A stretch of 64,000 bases of DNA from Gibbula magus (taxonomy: Eukaryota > Mollusca > Gastropoda > Trochida > Trochidae): NCBI GenBank assembly GCA_936450465.1, contig OW388292.1, positions 6,653,756 to 6,717,755 on the forward strand. Reading direction: 5' to 3'. Positions 11,931 through 26,000 of the stretch are shown here, piece by piece. Position 1 is the stretch's first letter, and every line of letters begins with the position of its first letter. Position numbers and translations under genes: made by a program. The notes under the pieces were generated by a model, which did no database searches, had not been told where the DNA came from, and saw only the letters and a program-made list of their open reading frames with translations.

Positions 11931-13051
11931 CATGATGTATAAGTTCGCAGCGATTCGTCCTTAATAATTTGCGGGTGTTCATTGTCATTCAACATAGGCA
12001 AATCAACCAATCAGAATCAAGGACACACCAAAGTCATGTTACAATGTACATTACACTCTGTCTGCAATATAAACATAAACTATCACTTGTAATAGATGCT
12101 CTCTGTGATGGGATCAACACTATATGAGCAATTAATATCAACTATTCGTGTGTTCCACTGTTATCAACTCCGTCAACAAACAACATGTTTCTTTGGGGTG
12201 CACTACACTTTTATTCTGTACATTTGTAGCAGTTGTATTGCATTTCTGAAATAAAACAATGCTATTAAATACTTCTTTTGAAACCTAGGTAAGCCCATCA
12301 TACTGGAAGTCTTGTAGATGAGATGTATTCACTAATTGCAAACCTTAATATTATTCAAGTTGAAAATATTACATACTTAACAGAATTTGTCAAATATCAG
12401 ATTTATGCCATTGAATGTCAAGGGTAAAGTTGGTATTTCTCAAGTGGCACCGCCACAAGTGAAATGTTAACTTTACCCTTGCTGTCAGGGGCATTATATA
12501 ATTGTACCGTCTGGCTTTTACTGTCAGTAGATGAGATAAGTTATATTATACTGAAGACACAAAATAGTCTCATTAATAGAGAATACTAAACGACGTTCTG
12601 TTTAATAACATATTTATGAAACAAGTGAGTGGTTTGTATTTAACGAGCAAAAGCGAGTTAAATACAAATACCATCTCACAAGTTTCGTCCTTAATAATTT
12701 GCGGGTATTGCTACTTACATATATATTTTATGCTCTTACAATATTCTACACTTTAGTTGTTAACCATAGTTTTAGTAAATGTTATTTTATTTCTTAAACA
12801 CTTCATGTTAAACAATATTTTAATACCTTAACATCCTCATGTTACTATGTAACTATTATATATATATTTATGATCATGTTTCATGTATTATCTTATACTA
12901 TCCATTTTTAGCCAACGTTGAAAGTTCATTGTGATTTGTGAACGCATGTTGAATGGTGTGAGTGATGTGTTTGTATATGTACACCTTGTATTTATACCCT
13001 TCATTTATCTTTGCAATCCGTAACGCAAAACAAATTCCCTCCTTGGGCAAT

Positions 13052-13089
<38 letters not shown>

Positions 13090-13826
13090 GATCGATACAA
13101 TCCTACTGGTGACACACACTTTCTAAATTACTTATTATTTTTTGCAACTTGTATATAATTTGAATTCTTCAGAATAAACCTTTGGACCCTTTGGACACAA
13201 GACTAATGTCGAATAGACTAATGTCGAATAGACTAATGTCGAATAGCACCTTCTTGATGAAAGCAGCTTTTGGCACAGGAAGTCTGTTTCCTGCGATGAA
13301 TGACTTCGGACAATGTGACTCAGATTGTCCAAATATGAATAAATAACATAAATATGTGATGCACATTGCATTTTTTTAACAAATACATTAAGCATGCTTT
13401 TGCTGATTGTTTTACATACAAATAATGAAACTGTTTGTAGCCAGAATGGGAATAGTATAGAAAGAAAATATGGGTCACAGCTCAGAAAAACTGTCAAACC
13501 AAATTTACATCTGTACAAGGATCAAAAGAAAATGTCAATTCATAGGTATCTTGTAAATGACATCAGTGAAACTTTTCAAACCAATATTGACACAGGCAGA
13601 AAACCCACATGTATCTTGAGGTTGGTCCCATAGATGTCTCTCAGGTTCGAACAATGTAGTTTCCGCTCATCATGAAGTCTTGAAGCAATATCAGTGATAT
13701 TTCTCAAAATAACTTCTTCCATCAAGATCCTAACTCTGAGTGAGGTTGAAACAATCAGTGGTGTACATTTCATTTATACGTATCATAAATCCCATTCTTG
13801 CATCAGACTGGAGTCTACCTCCCCCA
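11931..13826. other. gene-free region downstream of SASS6, with small repeats
   Basis: No coding exon is recognised. Visible structures are a hairpin at 12421-12482 (GGGTAAAGTTGGTATTTCTC mirrored by AACTTTACCC), one half of a palindromic MITE at 12581-12690, an (ATT)n microsatellite at about 13050-13090, and three copies of AGACTAATGTCGAAT at 13200-13245. TTAATAATTTGCGGGTRTT occurs at about 11963 and 12690. The SASS6 3' untranslated region must lie in the right part, but I could not fix a polyadenylation site. Confidence 0.6.
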
Positions 13827-14043
13827 TCAGGATGCCTTACTCTGGCCGGGGAAGTAGGCGGAGGCGAGGGGTGGCTGCATCGTCCGCGGAACGATCATCT
13901 GCTGACTGAGTCTCACCGAGTTGGGTTGTGGAAGGGGAGCCGAGTTAGAGGTCGGGGGAGGCGAATTGCTCCGGTTCAGCAGCCCACGCACTGGGATAGC
14001 ATCCTCACGCTTCTGCAGAAACTTGAGGTCGATAGGTGGGTCG
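13827..14043 (-). CDS. SASS6: SASS6 exon 16 (last)
   Basis: Acceptor TCTTCCAG precedes the exon; 217 nt ending in TGA at 13827. It encodes residues 603-674: [20 protein letters not shown], then a Ser/Pro/Asn-rich stretch and the conserved terminal ASAYFPGQ. The AA|C junction with exon 15 restores DKEN, as in the human tail. Confidence 0.95.
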
Positions 14044-17000
14044 CTGGAAGAGTCCAAATAGCATATATAAATCTCAAAATGAACTAAACATAATCAATGA
14101 ATTAGATTCTTGGAAGAATTAGTAGTTGTCAATGTTGATGTTCTTTGATGTCTGTTCTCCACAAGTATATCATAAATTACTGTTGACTAAAAGTATTACA
14201 TTAACTCTTTACTGTTTTAGATTTGCTACTTAAATAAAGTTATCCAACAAGAAAGAATATTACAGTTTACAGTGCCATAAACGTCAACATGACAACAATA
14301 AATAATGTCTTGGTAAAAGCGTTTCTATTGCAACCATAAACTATCAGCTCACTTTTCCTTATCTGCGGACTTGGTGGATGCTGGAGAGCTGTTGTTGCTG
14401 TTGTTGGGGCGGATCTCCTCGGGGATTGGGGGCGGGGGGCGACTAGACACAGGCATAGGGAGGCCGCTCCGCCTGGGGTGTCCAGGGTTGTACTGGACCT
14501 GTTGTAGAAAGTGCATCAAAACAACAGAATATTTACTTGAGGGGATCTGTGAGGGATGGGATACCGAAGAGTATTTACTTGAGGGGGTCTGTGAGGGATG
14601 GGATACAAAACAAGAGAGTATTTGTCTTAAGGGGTCTGTGAAGGGTGGGATACAAAACAACAGAGTATTTGTCTTAAGGGGTTTGTGAGGGGTGGGATAC
14701 AAAAGAGTATTTACTTGAGAGGGTCTGTGAGGGGTGGGATATAAAACCAAAGAAAGAGTATTCACCTGAGGGGGTCTGTGAGGGTTGGGATACTGTCGTG
14801 GAACTCCCACTGGGTGCTGTTGCATCATGGGATTGTCACTGTGATGTGAGGACGCTGAGCCGTAGCTTGATGTACTGTAGTTGTGCTAAGCAAATGGAAG
14901 CATTTATAATTAGAAGAAAAGATACTTGCAAATGGTACTGCCACTTATCACTAAAATAGGAAATAAGAAATAACGGTTATGGTGGATAATTTTGGTGGAA
15001 CAAACTCCTGTTTTCTTCAGTGACACTAATACATGCTAATAGATCATCAAGATTTACTTATTTACTAATGGTTCTTAACCTATCACTGACGGCAAGTAGG
15101 AAACAACCACTGACTACTACTGACCATGGCTGTTCCCCCGGACCTGGCGATGGTGGAGGCAGCAGGCGGCATCTCGAAGGCACCAACTCGGTGTTGCGTC
15201 ATGTGTTGTTCATTGATCTGTTTGTTGAGCCACTGTATGACTAGGGGGAGACAACCACTTTGGTTTAACATACATTTTGCATTGAGAACAAGTTATCCAA
15301 CATATCATTTCCTTTAGTCCTGCTCCATGACTGTGCAGTGTAAAATTCAAGAGTTTTTTCTTGGTCCTCAGTACCGCTAAGCAAGTCTAGATTCAAATCC
15401 ATACACATGAAATTGCAAGACCAAAGAAATACATTAGGAAGGCATGGTATTTCACAGATTAATTTATAGTCTACCTTTACTTGTCTTTTGTGAGAAAAGC
15501 AAATGACACATCATATAAAATTTGTTTAAGATCTGACACATCAATTTCGAGAATATGATTGATCACAAAATAAAATCTTTTATTTCCAAATACCGATGCA
15601 AACTAAGGTTTCATCAACAAAACCTTCTCACCATTTTCATTTGTTTTAAGTAGCTGCCTGCTCTCCTCCAGTTTGGCTGTTGTTGTTTCAACACTCTCCG
15701 ATAGGCGCTTGTTCTAGAAATTAGAATGTTTTACAGTCATATTGTTGACTAATCTAGATTTAGAATGTATAGAAAGATTAACATCATACCGATAACGTCG
15801 TTCAACACTTGAGCCGGTATATTAATAATTATTAAAGTATACCAAGTGACCACTTTCCTGAAAACACAACTCGTTAATTGGAGTTAATCATGGCCTATGA
15901 CAGGCTATGTCAGAATATTCCGGAACCGCAGGTAAAGGGTTAATCTGTGTTTCATTTCGTCAGTGACCTAATAACACCATATTTAGAAATTCATAGAGAC
16001 AGACCTCCTCCTCCCTGTTGCGGAGCGTATCCTTGGTAACAGCGAGATCCTGTCGGAGTTTCTCCAGCTCCTGATCCTTCTCCCCCAGCAACTTCTCCTG
16101 CTCCGTCGCGATCTGCGTCCGCAACTTCACCTGCAACGGTATGAACGTTAACCCTTAACCAGAACACACCAGACCTTAAGACACTTCCACAAAGTCTCTC
16201 AGAGTAATGTTATTAGTTCCACATAGCTGCTTCACGGACAGACAGACAGTTGACTTTCTACAACTGATTTAAATAACTTGTTCTTGAGCTTTCATCATTC
16301 GCCTACCTTGGCTCGACTGCTCTTTATTTCTTCCTGTAACTTCTTAATGATTTCATTTCCTTTCTTCAGCTCTTCAGCCATGGCCTTGACCTTCGCCTCC
16401 AACTTGCTTGTTTCCTTCTGTTTCCTGTCCAGATCCTCCTCGTACCTCCTCTGCAAGAAGAGAAAGAGCAAGTATACTTTCAAAGTCTGTTTTAGACAAT
16501 TAACATAAACAATATTTTGCATGCAGGTTGAAAGTTTTTATGACATTGATACTTTCATTTTGACTTCTTTTGAGTTGTCATGTCCATCTACAATAAAAGT
16601 ATGATGATGATTATTGCCGACCACTACTTGAACACCATCAAGGCAACCTGTGTAACAGATAATTAAATGGGCATATAGAATGCGTTTAAGAATACAATGT
16701 TGTCTAAACAAAAAGTTTGCACGCTGCTCCCCAGGTAACCTTTACCTACAATTCTCTTTCAGCACCCTGATTGTCTCCTCACTTTTTGTCTCGTAACGTT
16801 ATTGGCTGATTACCCGTCACTGTTTATAACATGTATTTTGTCAACCAATGAAACATTGTGATTTAAAATTTGATGGTCACTCATCGTTCTTCTCACCGGA
16901 CAGGGCCAGAATTGCTTGAATATAAGTTATTCCAGTAGCTCCAGTTGGCGCCGTTACGCGGGCCTAGCCTTGAAACTAGGCGCAGTACAAGTGCATTATA

Positions 17001-20000
17001 TATATATAGCTAGTAATTTATATATATGCATGTATCAAAAGCTGAGAAGGTATGATCAGGGGGATGAAGGAGCCTTGTAGAAACAAACACCCTGAGGGAG
17101 CAGGAGGATCAGATTGTGGATACAAACACCCTGAGGGAGCAGGAGGATCAGATTGTGGATACAAACACCCTGAGGGAGCAGGAGGATCAGATTGTGGATA
17201 CAAACACCCTGAGGGAGCAGGAGGATCAGATTGTAGTAACAAACACCCTGAGGGAGCAGGAGGATCAGATTGTGGATACAAACACCCTGAGGGAGCAGGA
17301 GGATCAGATTGTGGATACAAACACCCTGAGGGAGCAGGAGGATCAGATTGTGGATACAAACACCCTGAGGGAGCAGGAGGATCAGATTGTAGAAAAAAAC
17401 ACCCTGAGGGAGCAGGAGGATCAGATTGTGGATACAAACACCCTGAGGGAGCAGGAGGATCAGATTGTGGATACAAACACCCTGAGGGAGCAGGAGGATC
17501 AGATTGTGGATACAAACACCCTGAGGGAGAAGGAGGATCAGATTGTGGATACAAACACCCTGAGGGAGAAGGAGGATCAGATTGTGGATACAAACACCCT
17601 GAGGGAGAAGGAGGATCAGATTGTGGATACAAACACCCTGAGGGAGCAGGAGGATCAGATTGTGGATACAAACACCCTGAGGGAGCAGGAGGATCAGATT
17701 GTGGATACAAACACCCTGAGGGAGCAGGAGGATCAGATTGTGGATACAAACACCCTGAGGGAGCAGGAGGATCAGATTGTGGATACAAACACTCTGAGGG
17801 AGCAGGAGGATCAGATTGTGGATACAAACACCCTGAGGGAGCAGGAGGATCAGATTGTGGATACAAACACCCTGAGGGAGCAGGAGGATCAGATTGTGGA
17901 TACAAACACTCTGTTGGAGCAGGAGGATCAGATTGTTGATACAAACACCCTGAGGGAGCAGGAGGATCAGATTGTGGATACAAACACCCTGAGGGAGCAG
18001 GAGGATCAGATTGTGGATACAAACACCCTGAGGGAGCAGGAGGATCAGATTGTGGATACAAACACCCTGAGGGAGCAGGAGGATCAGATTGTGGATACAA
18101 ACACCCTGAGGGAGCAGGAGGATCAGATTGTGGATACAAACACCCTGAGGGAGCAGGAGGATCAGATTGTGGATACAAACACCCTGTTGGAGCAGGAGGA
18201 TCAGATTGTGGATACAAACACCACGAGGGAGCAGGAGGATCAGATTGTGGATACAAACACCCTGAGGGAGCAGGAGGATCAGATTGTGGATACAAACACC
18301 CTGAGGGAGCAGGAGGATCAGATTGTGGATACAAACACCCTGAGGGAGCAGGAGGATCAGATTGTGGATACAAACACCCTGAGGGAGCAGGAGGATCAGA
18401 TTGTGGATACAAACACTCTGAGGGAGCAGGAGGATCAGATTGTGGATACAAACATCCTGAGGGAGCAGGAGGATCAGATTGTGGATACAAACACCCTGAG
18501 GGAGAAGGAGGATCAGATTGTGGATACAAACACCCTGAGGGAGAAGGAGGATCAGATTGTGGATACAAACACCCTGAGGGAGCAGGAGGATCAGATTGTG
18601 GATACAAACACCCTGAGGGAGCAGGAGGATCAGATTGTGGATACAAACACCCTGAGGGAACAGGAGGATCAGATTGTGGATACAAACACCCTGAGGGAGA
18701 AGGAGGATCAGATTGTGGATACAAACACCCTGAGGGAGCAGGAGGATCAGATTGTGGATACAAACACCCTGAGGGAGAAGGAGGATCAGATTGTGGATAC
18801 AAACACTCTGTTGGAGCAGGAGGATCAGATTGTGGATACAAACACTCTGAGGGAGCAGGAGGATCAGATTGTGGATACAAACACCCTGAGGGAGAAGGAG
18901 GATCAGATTGTGGATACAAACACCCTGAGGGAGAAGGAGGATCAGATTGTGGATACAAACACCCTGAGGGAGCAGGAGGATCAGATTGTGGATACAAACA
19001 CCCTGAGGGAGCAGGAGGATCAGATTGTAGATACAAACACCCTGAGGGAGCAGGAGGATCAGATTGTGGATACAAACACCCTGAGGGAGCAGGAGGATCA
19101 GATTGTGGATACAAACACCCTGTTGGAGCAGGAGGATCAGATTGTGGATACAAACACCCTGAGGGAGAAGGAGGATCAGATTGTGGATACAAACACCCTG
19201 AGGGAGCAGGAGGATCAGATTGTGGATACAAACACCCTGAGGGAGCAGGAGGATCAGATTGTGGATACAAACACCCTGAGGGAGCAGGAGGATCAGATTG
19301 TGGATACAAACACCCTGAGGGAGCAGGAGGATCAGATTGTGGATACAAACACTCTGTGGGAGCAGGAGGATCAGATTGTGGATACAAACACCCTGAGGGA
19401 GCAGGAGGATCAGATTGTGGATACAAACACCCTGAGGGAGCAGGAGGATCAGATTGTGGATACAAACACCCTGAGGGAGCAGGAGGATCAGATTGTGGAT
19501 ACAAACACCCTGAGGGAGCAGGAGGATCAGATTGTGGATACAAACACCCTGAGGGAGCAGGAGGATCAGATTGTGGATACAAACACCCTGAGGGAGCAGG
19601 AGGATCAGATTGTGGATACAAACACCCTGTTGGAGCAGGAGGATCAGATTGTGGATACAAAAACCACGAGGGAGCAGGAGGATCAGATTGTGGATACAAA
19701 CACCCTGAGGGAGCAGGAGGATCAGATTGTGGATACAAACACCCTGTTGGAGCAGGAGGATCAGATTGTGGATACAAAAACCACGAGGGAGCAGGAGGAT
19801 CAGATTGTGGATACAAACACCCTGAGGGAGCAGGAGGATCAGATTGTGGATACAAACACCCTGAGGGAGCAGGAGGATCAGATTGTGGATACAAACACCC
19901 TGAGGGAGAAGGAGGATCAGATTGTGGATACAAACACCCTGAGGGAGCAGGAGGATCAGATTGTGGATACAAACACTCTGTTGGAGCAGGAGGATCAGAT

Positions 20001-23000
20001 TGTGGATACAAACACTCTGAGGGAGCAGGAGGATCAGATTGTGGATACAAACACTCTGAGGGAGCAGGAGGATCAGATTGTGGATACAAACACCCTGAGG
20101 GAGAAGGAGGATCAGATTGTGGATACAAACACCCTGAGGGAGCAGGAGGATCAGATTGTGGATACAAACACCCTGAGGGAGCAGGAGGATCAGATTGTGG
20201 ATACAAACACCCTGAGGGAGCAGGAGGATCAGATTGTGGATACAAACACCCTGTGGGAGCAGGAGGATCAGATTGTGGATACAAACACCCTGTGGGAGCA
20301 GGAGGATCAGATTGTAGATACAAACACCCTGTGGGAGCAGGAGGATCAGATTGTGGATACAAACACCCTGTTGGAGCAGGAGGATCAGATTGTGGATACA
20401 AACACCCTGAGGGAGCAGGAGGATCAGATTGTGGATACAAACACCCTGAGGGAGCAGGAGGATCAGATTGTGGATACAAACACTCTGAGGGAGCAGGAGG
20501 ATCAGATTGTGGATACAAACACTCTGTTGGAGCAGGAGGATCAGATTGTGGATACAAACACCCTGAGGGAGCAGGAGGATCAGATTGTGGATACAAACAC
20601 CCTGAGGGAGCAGGAGGATCAGATTGTGGATACAAACACCCTGTTGGAGCAGGAGGATCAGATTGTGGATACAAAAACCACGAGGGAGCAGGAGGATCAG
20701 ATTGTGGATACAAACACCCTGAGGGAGCAGGAGGATCAGATTGTGGATACAAACACCCTGAGGGAGCAGGAGGATCAGATTGTGGATACAAACACCCTGA
20801 GGGAGAAGGAGGATCAGATTGTGGATACAAACACCCTGAGGGAGCAGGAGGATCAGATTGTGGATACAAACACTCTGTTGGAGCAGGAGGATCAGATTGT
20901 GGATACAAACACTCTGAGGGAGCAGGAGGATCAGATTGTGGATACAAACACTCTGAGGGAGCAGGAGGATCAGATTGTGGATACAAACACCCTGAGGGAG
21001 AAGGAGGATCAGATTGTGGATACAAACACCCTGAGGGAGCAGGAGGATCCGATTGTGGATACAAACACCCTGAGGGAGCAGGAGGATCAGATTGTGGATA
21101 CAAACACCCTGAGGGAGCAGGAGGATCAGATTGTGGATACAAACACCCTGTGGGAGCAGGAGGATCAGATTGTGGATACAAACACCCTGTGGGAGCAGGA
21201 GGATCAGATTGTGGATACAAACACCCTGTGGGAGCAGGAGGATCAGATTGTGGATACAAACACCCTGAGGGAGCAGGAGGATCAGATTGTGGATACAAAC
21301 ACCCTGTTGGAGCAGGAGGATCAGATTGTGGATACAAACACCCTGAGGGAGCAGGAGGATCAGATTGTGGATACAAACACCCTGAGGGAGCAGGAGGATC
21401 AGATTGTGGATACAAACACTCTGAGGGAGCAGGAGGATCAGATTGTGGATACAAACACTCTGTTGGAGCAGGAGGATCAGATTGTGGATACAAACACCCT
21501 GAGGGAGCAGGAGGATCAGATTGTGGATACAAACACCCTGAGGGAGCAGGAGGATCAGATTGTGGATACTAACACCCTGAGGGAGCAGGAGGATCAGATT
21601 GTGGATACAAACATCCTGAGGGAGCAGGAGGATCAGATTGTGGATACAAACACCCTGAGGGAGCAGGAGGATCAGATTGTGGATTCAAACACCCTGAGGG
21701 AGCAGGAGGATCAGATTGTGGATACAAACACCCTGAGGGAGCAGGAGGATCAGATTGTGGATACAAACACCCTGAGGGAGCAGGAGGATCAGATTGTGGA
21801 TACAAACACCCTGAGGGAGCAGGAGGATCAGATTGTGGATACAAACACCCTGAGGGAGCAGGAGGATCAGATTGTGGATACAAACACCCTGAGGGAGCAG
21901 AAGGATCAGATTGTGGATACAAACACCCTGAGGGAGCAGGAGGATCAGATTGTGGATACAAACACCCTGAGGGAGCAGGAGGATCAGATTGTGGATACAA
22001 ACACCCTGAGGGAACAAGAGGATCAGATTGTGGATACAAACACCCTGAGGGAGCAGGAGGATCAGATTGTGGATACAAACACCCTGAGGGAGCAGGAGGA
22101 TCAGATTGTGGAAACAAACACCCTGAGGGAGCAGGAGGATCAGTTTGTGGATATAAACACCCTGAGGGAGCAGGAGGATCAGATTGTGGAAACAAACACC
22201 CTGAGGGAGCAGGAGGATCAGTTTGTGGATATAAACACCCTGAGGGAGCAGGAGGATCTGATTGTGGATACAAACACCCTGAGGGAGCAGGAGGATCAGA
22301 TTGTGGATACAAACACCCTGAGGGAGCAGGAGGATCAGATTGTGGATACAAACACCCTGTGGGAGCAGGAGGATCAGATTGTGGATACAAACACCCTGTG
22401 GGAGCAGGAGGATCAGATTGTGGATACAAACACCCTGAGGGAGCAGGAGGATCAGATTGTGGATACAAACACCCTGAGGGAGCAGGAGGATCAGATTGTG
22501 GATACAAACACCCTGAGGGAGCAGGAGGATCAGATTGTGGATACAAACACCCTGAGGGAGAAGGAGGATCAGATTGTGGATACAAACACCCTGAGGGAGC
22601 AGGAGGATCAGATTGTGGATACAAACACCCTGAGGGAGCAGGAGGATCAGATTGTGGATACAAACACCCTGAGGGAGCAGGAGGATCAGATTGTGGATAC
22701 AAACACCCTGAGGGAGCAGGAGGATCAGATTGTGGAAACAAACACCCTGAGGGAGCAGGAGGATCTGATTGTGGATACAAACACCCTGAGGGAGCAGGAG
22801 GATCAGATTGTGGATACAAACACTCTGAGGGAGCAGGAGGATCAGATTGTGGATACAAACACCCTGAGGGAGAAGGAGGATCAGATTGTGGATACAAACA
22901 CCCTGAGGGAGCAGGAGGATCAGATTGTGGATACAAACACCCTGAGGGAGCAGGAGGATCAGATTGTGGATACAAACACCCTGTGGGAGCAGTATGATCA

Positions 23001-26000
23001 GATTGTGGATACAAACACCCTGAGGGAGCAGGAGGATCAGATTGTGGATACAAACACCCTGAGGGAGCAGGAGGATCAGATTGTGGATACAAACACCCTG
23101 AGGGAGCAGGAGGATCAGATTGTGGATACAAACACCCTGTGGGAGCAGTATGATCAGATTGTGGATACAAACACCCTGAGGGAGCAGGAGGATCAGATTG
23201 TGGATACAAACACCCTGTTGGAGCAGGAGGATCAGATTGTGGATACAAACACCCTGAGGGAGCAGGAGGATCAGATTGTGGATACAAACACCCTGAGGGA
23301 GCAGGAGGATCAGATTGTGGATACAAACACTCTGAGGGAGCAGGAGGATCAGATTGTGGATACAAACACCCTGAGGGAGCAGGAGGATCAGATTGTGGAT
23401 ACAAACACCCTGAGGGAGCAGGAGGATCAGATTGTGGATACTAACACCCTGAGGGAGTAGGAGGATCAGATTGTGGATACAAACATCCTGAGGGAGCAGG
23501 AGGATCAGATTGTGGATACAAACACCCTGAGGGAGCAGGAGGATCAGATTGTGGATTCAAACACCCTGAGGGAGCAGGAGGATCAGATTGTGGATACAAA
23601 CACCCTGTGGGAGCAGTATGATCAGATTGTGGATACAAACACCCTGAGGGAGCAGGAGGATCAGATTGTGGATACAAACACCCTGTTGGAGCAGGAGGAT
23701 CAGATTGTGGATACAAACACCCTGAGGGAGCAGGAGGATCAGATTGTGGATACAAACACCCTGAGGGAGCAGGAGGATCAGATTGTGGATACAAACACCC
23801 TGAGGGAGAAGGAGGATCAGATTGTGGATACAAACACCCTGAGGGAGCAGGAGGATCAGATTGTGGATACAAACACCCTGAGGGAGCAGGAGGATCAGAT
23901 TGTGGATACAAACACCCTGAGGGAGCAGGAGGATCAGATTGTGGATACAAACACCCTGTTGGAGCAGGAGGATCAGATTGTGGATACAAACACCCTGAGG
24001 GAGCAGGAGGATCAGATTGTGGATACAAACACCCTGAGGGAGCAGGAGGATCAGATTGTGGATACAAACACCCTGAGGGAGCAGGAGGATCAGATTGTGG
24101 ATACAAACACTCTGAGGGAGCAGGAGGATCAGATTGTGGATACAAACACCCTGAGGGAGCAGGAGGATCAGATTGTGGATACAAACACCCTGAGGGAGCA
24201 GGAGGATCAGATTGTGGATACAAACACCCTGAGGGAGCAGGAGGATCAGATTGTGGATACAAACACCCTGAGGGAGCAGGAGGATCAGATTGTGGATACA
24301 AACACCCTGTGGGAGCAGGAGGATCAGATTGTGGATACAAACACCCTGAGGGAGCAGGAGGATCAGATTGTGGATACAAACACCCTGAGGGAGCAGGAGG
24401 ATCAGATTGTGGATACAAACACCCTGTTGGAGCAGGAGGATCAGATTGTGGATACAAACACCCTGAGGGAGCAGGAGGATCAGATTGTGGATACAAACAC
24501 CCTGAGGGAGCAGGAGGATCAGATTGTGGATACAAACACCCTGTGGGAGCAGTATGATCAGATTGTGGATACAAACACCCTGAGGGAGAAGGAGGATCAG
24601 ATTGTGGATACAAACACCCTGTGGGAGCAGTATGATCAGATTGTGGATACAAACACCCTGAGGGAGCAGGAGGATCAGATTGTGGATACAAACACCCTGA
24701 GGGAGCAGGAGGATCAGATTGTGGATACAAACACCCTGAGGGAGCAGGAGGATCAGATTGTGGATACAAACACTCTGAGGGAGCAGGAGGATCAGATTGT
24801 GGATACAAACACCCTGAGGGAGAAGGAGGATCAGATTGTGGATACAAACACCCTGAGGGAGCAGGAGGATCAGATTGTGGATACAAACACCCTGAGGGAG
24901 CAGGAGGATCAGATTGTGGATACAAACACCCTGTGGGAGCAGTATGATCAGATTGTGGATACAAACACCCTGAGGGAGCAGGAGGATCAGATTGTGGATA
25001 CAAACACCCTGTTGGAGCAGGAGGATCAGATTGTGGATACAAACACCCTGAGGGAGCAGGAGGATCAGATTGTGGATACAAACACCCTGAGGGAGCAGGA
25101 GGATCAGATTGTGGATACAAACACTCTGAGGGAGCAGGAGGATCAGATTGTGGATACAAACACTCTGTTGGAGCAGGAGGATCAGATTGTGGATACAAAC
25201 ACCCTGAGGGAGCAGGAGGATCAGATTGTGGATACAAACACCCTGAGGGAGCAGGAGGATCAGATTGTGGATACTAACACCCTGAGGGAGCAGGAGGATC
25301 AGATTGTGGATACAAACATCCTGAGGGAGCAGGAGGATCAGATTGTGGATACAAACACCCTGAGGGAGAAGGAGGATCAGATTGTGGATACAAACACCCT
25401 GAGGGAGCAGGAGGATCAGATTGTGGATACAAACACCCTGAGGGAGCAGGAGGATCAGATTGTAGATACAAACACCCTGAGGGAGCAGGAGGATCAGATT
25501 GTGGATTCAAACACCCTGAGGGAGCAGGAGGATCAGATTGTGGATACAAACACCCTGAGGGAGCAGGAGGATCAGATTGTGGATACAAACACCCTGAGGG
25601 AGCAGGAGGATCAGATTGTGGATACAAACACCCTGAGGGAGCAGGAGGATCAGATTGTGGATACAAACACCCTGAGGGAGCAGGAGGATCAGATTGTGGA
25701 AACAAACACCCTGAGGGAGCAGGAGGATCAGATTGTGGATACTAACACCCTGAGGGAGCAGGAGGATCTGATTGTGGATACAAACATCCTGAGGGAGCAG
25801 GAGGATCAGATTGTGGATACAAACACCCTGAGGGAGAAGGAGGATCAGATTGTGGATACAAACACCCTGAGGGAGCAGGAGGATCAGATTGTGGATACAA
25901 ACACCCTGAGGGAGCAGGAGGATCAGATTGTAGATACAAACACCCTGAGGGAGCAGGAGGATCAGATTGTGGATTCAAACACCCTGAGGGAGCAGGAGGA

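Noticed and set aside
13827..14087. Plus-strand frames across SASS6 exon 16 (up to 115 codons)
   Set aside because: Shadow of the conserved minus-strand coding exon.
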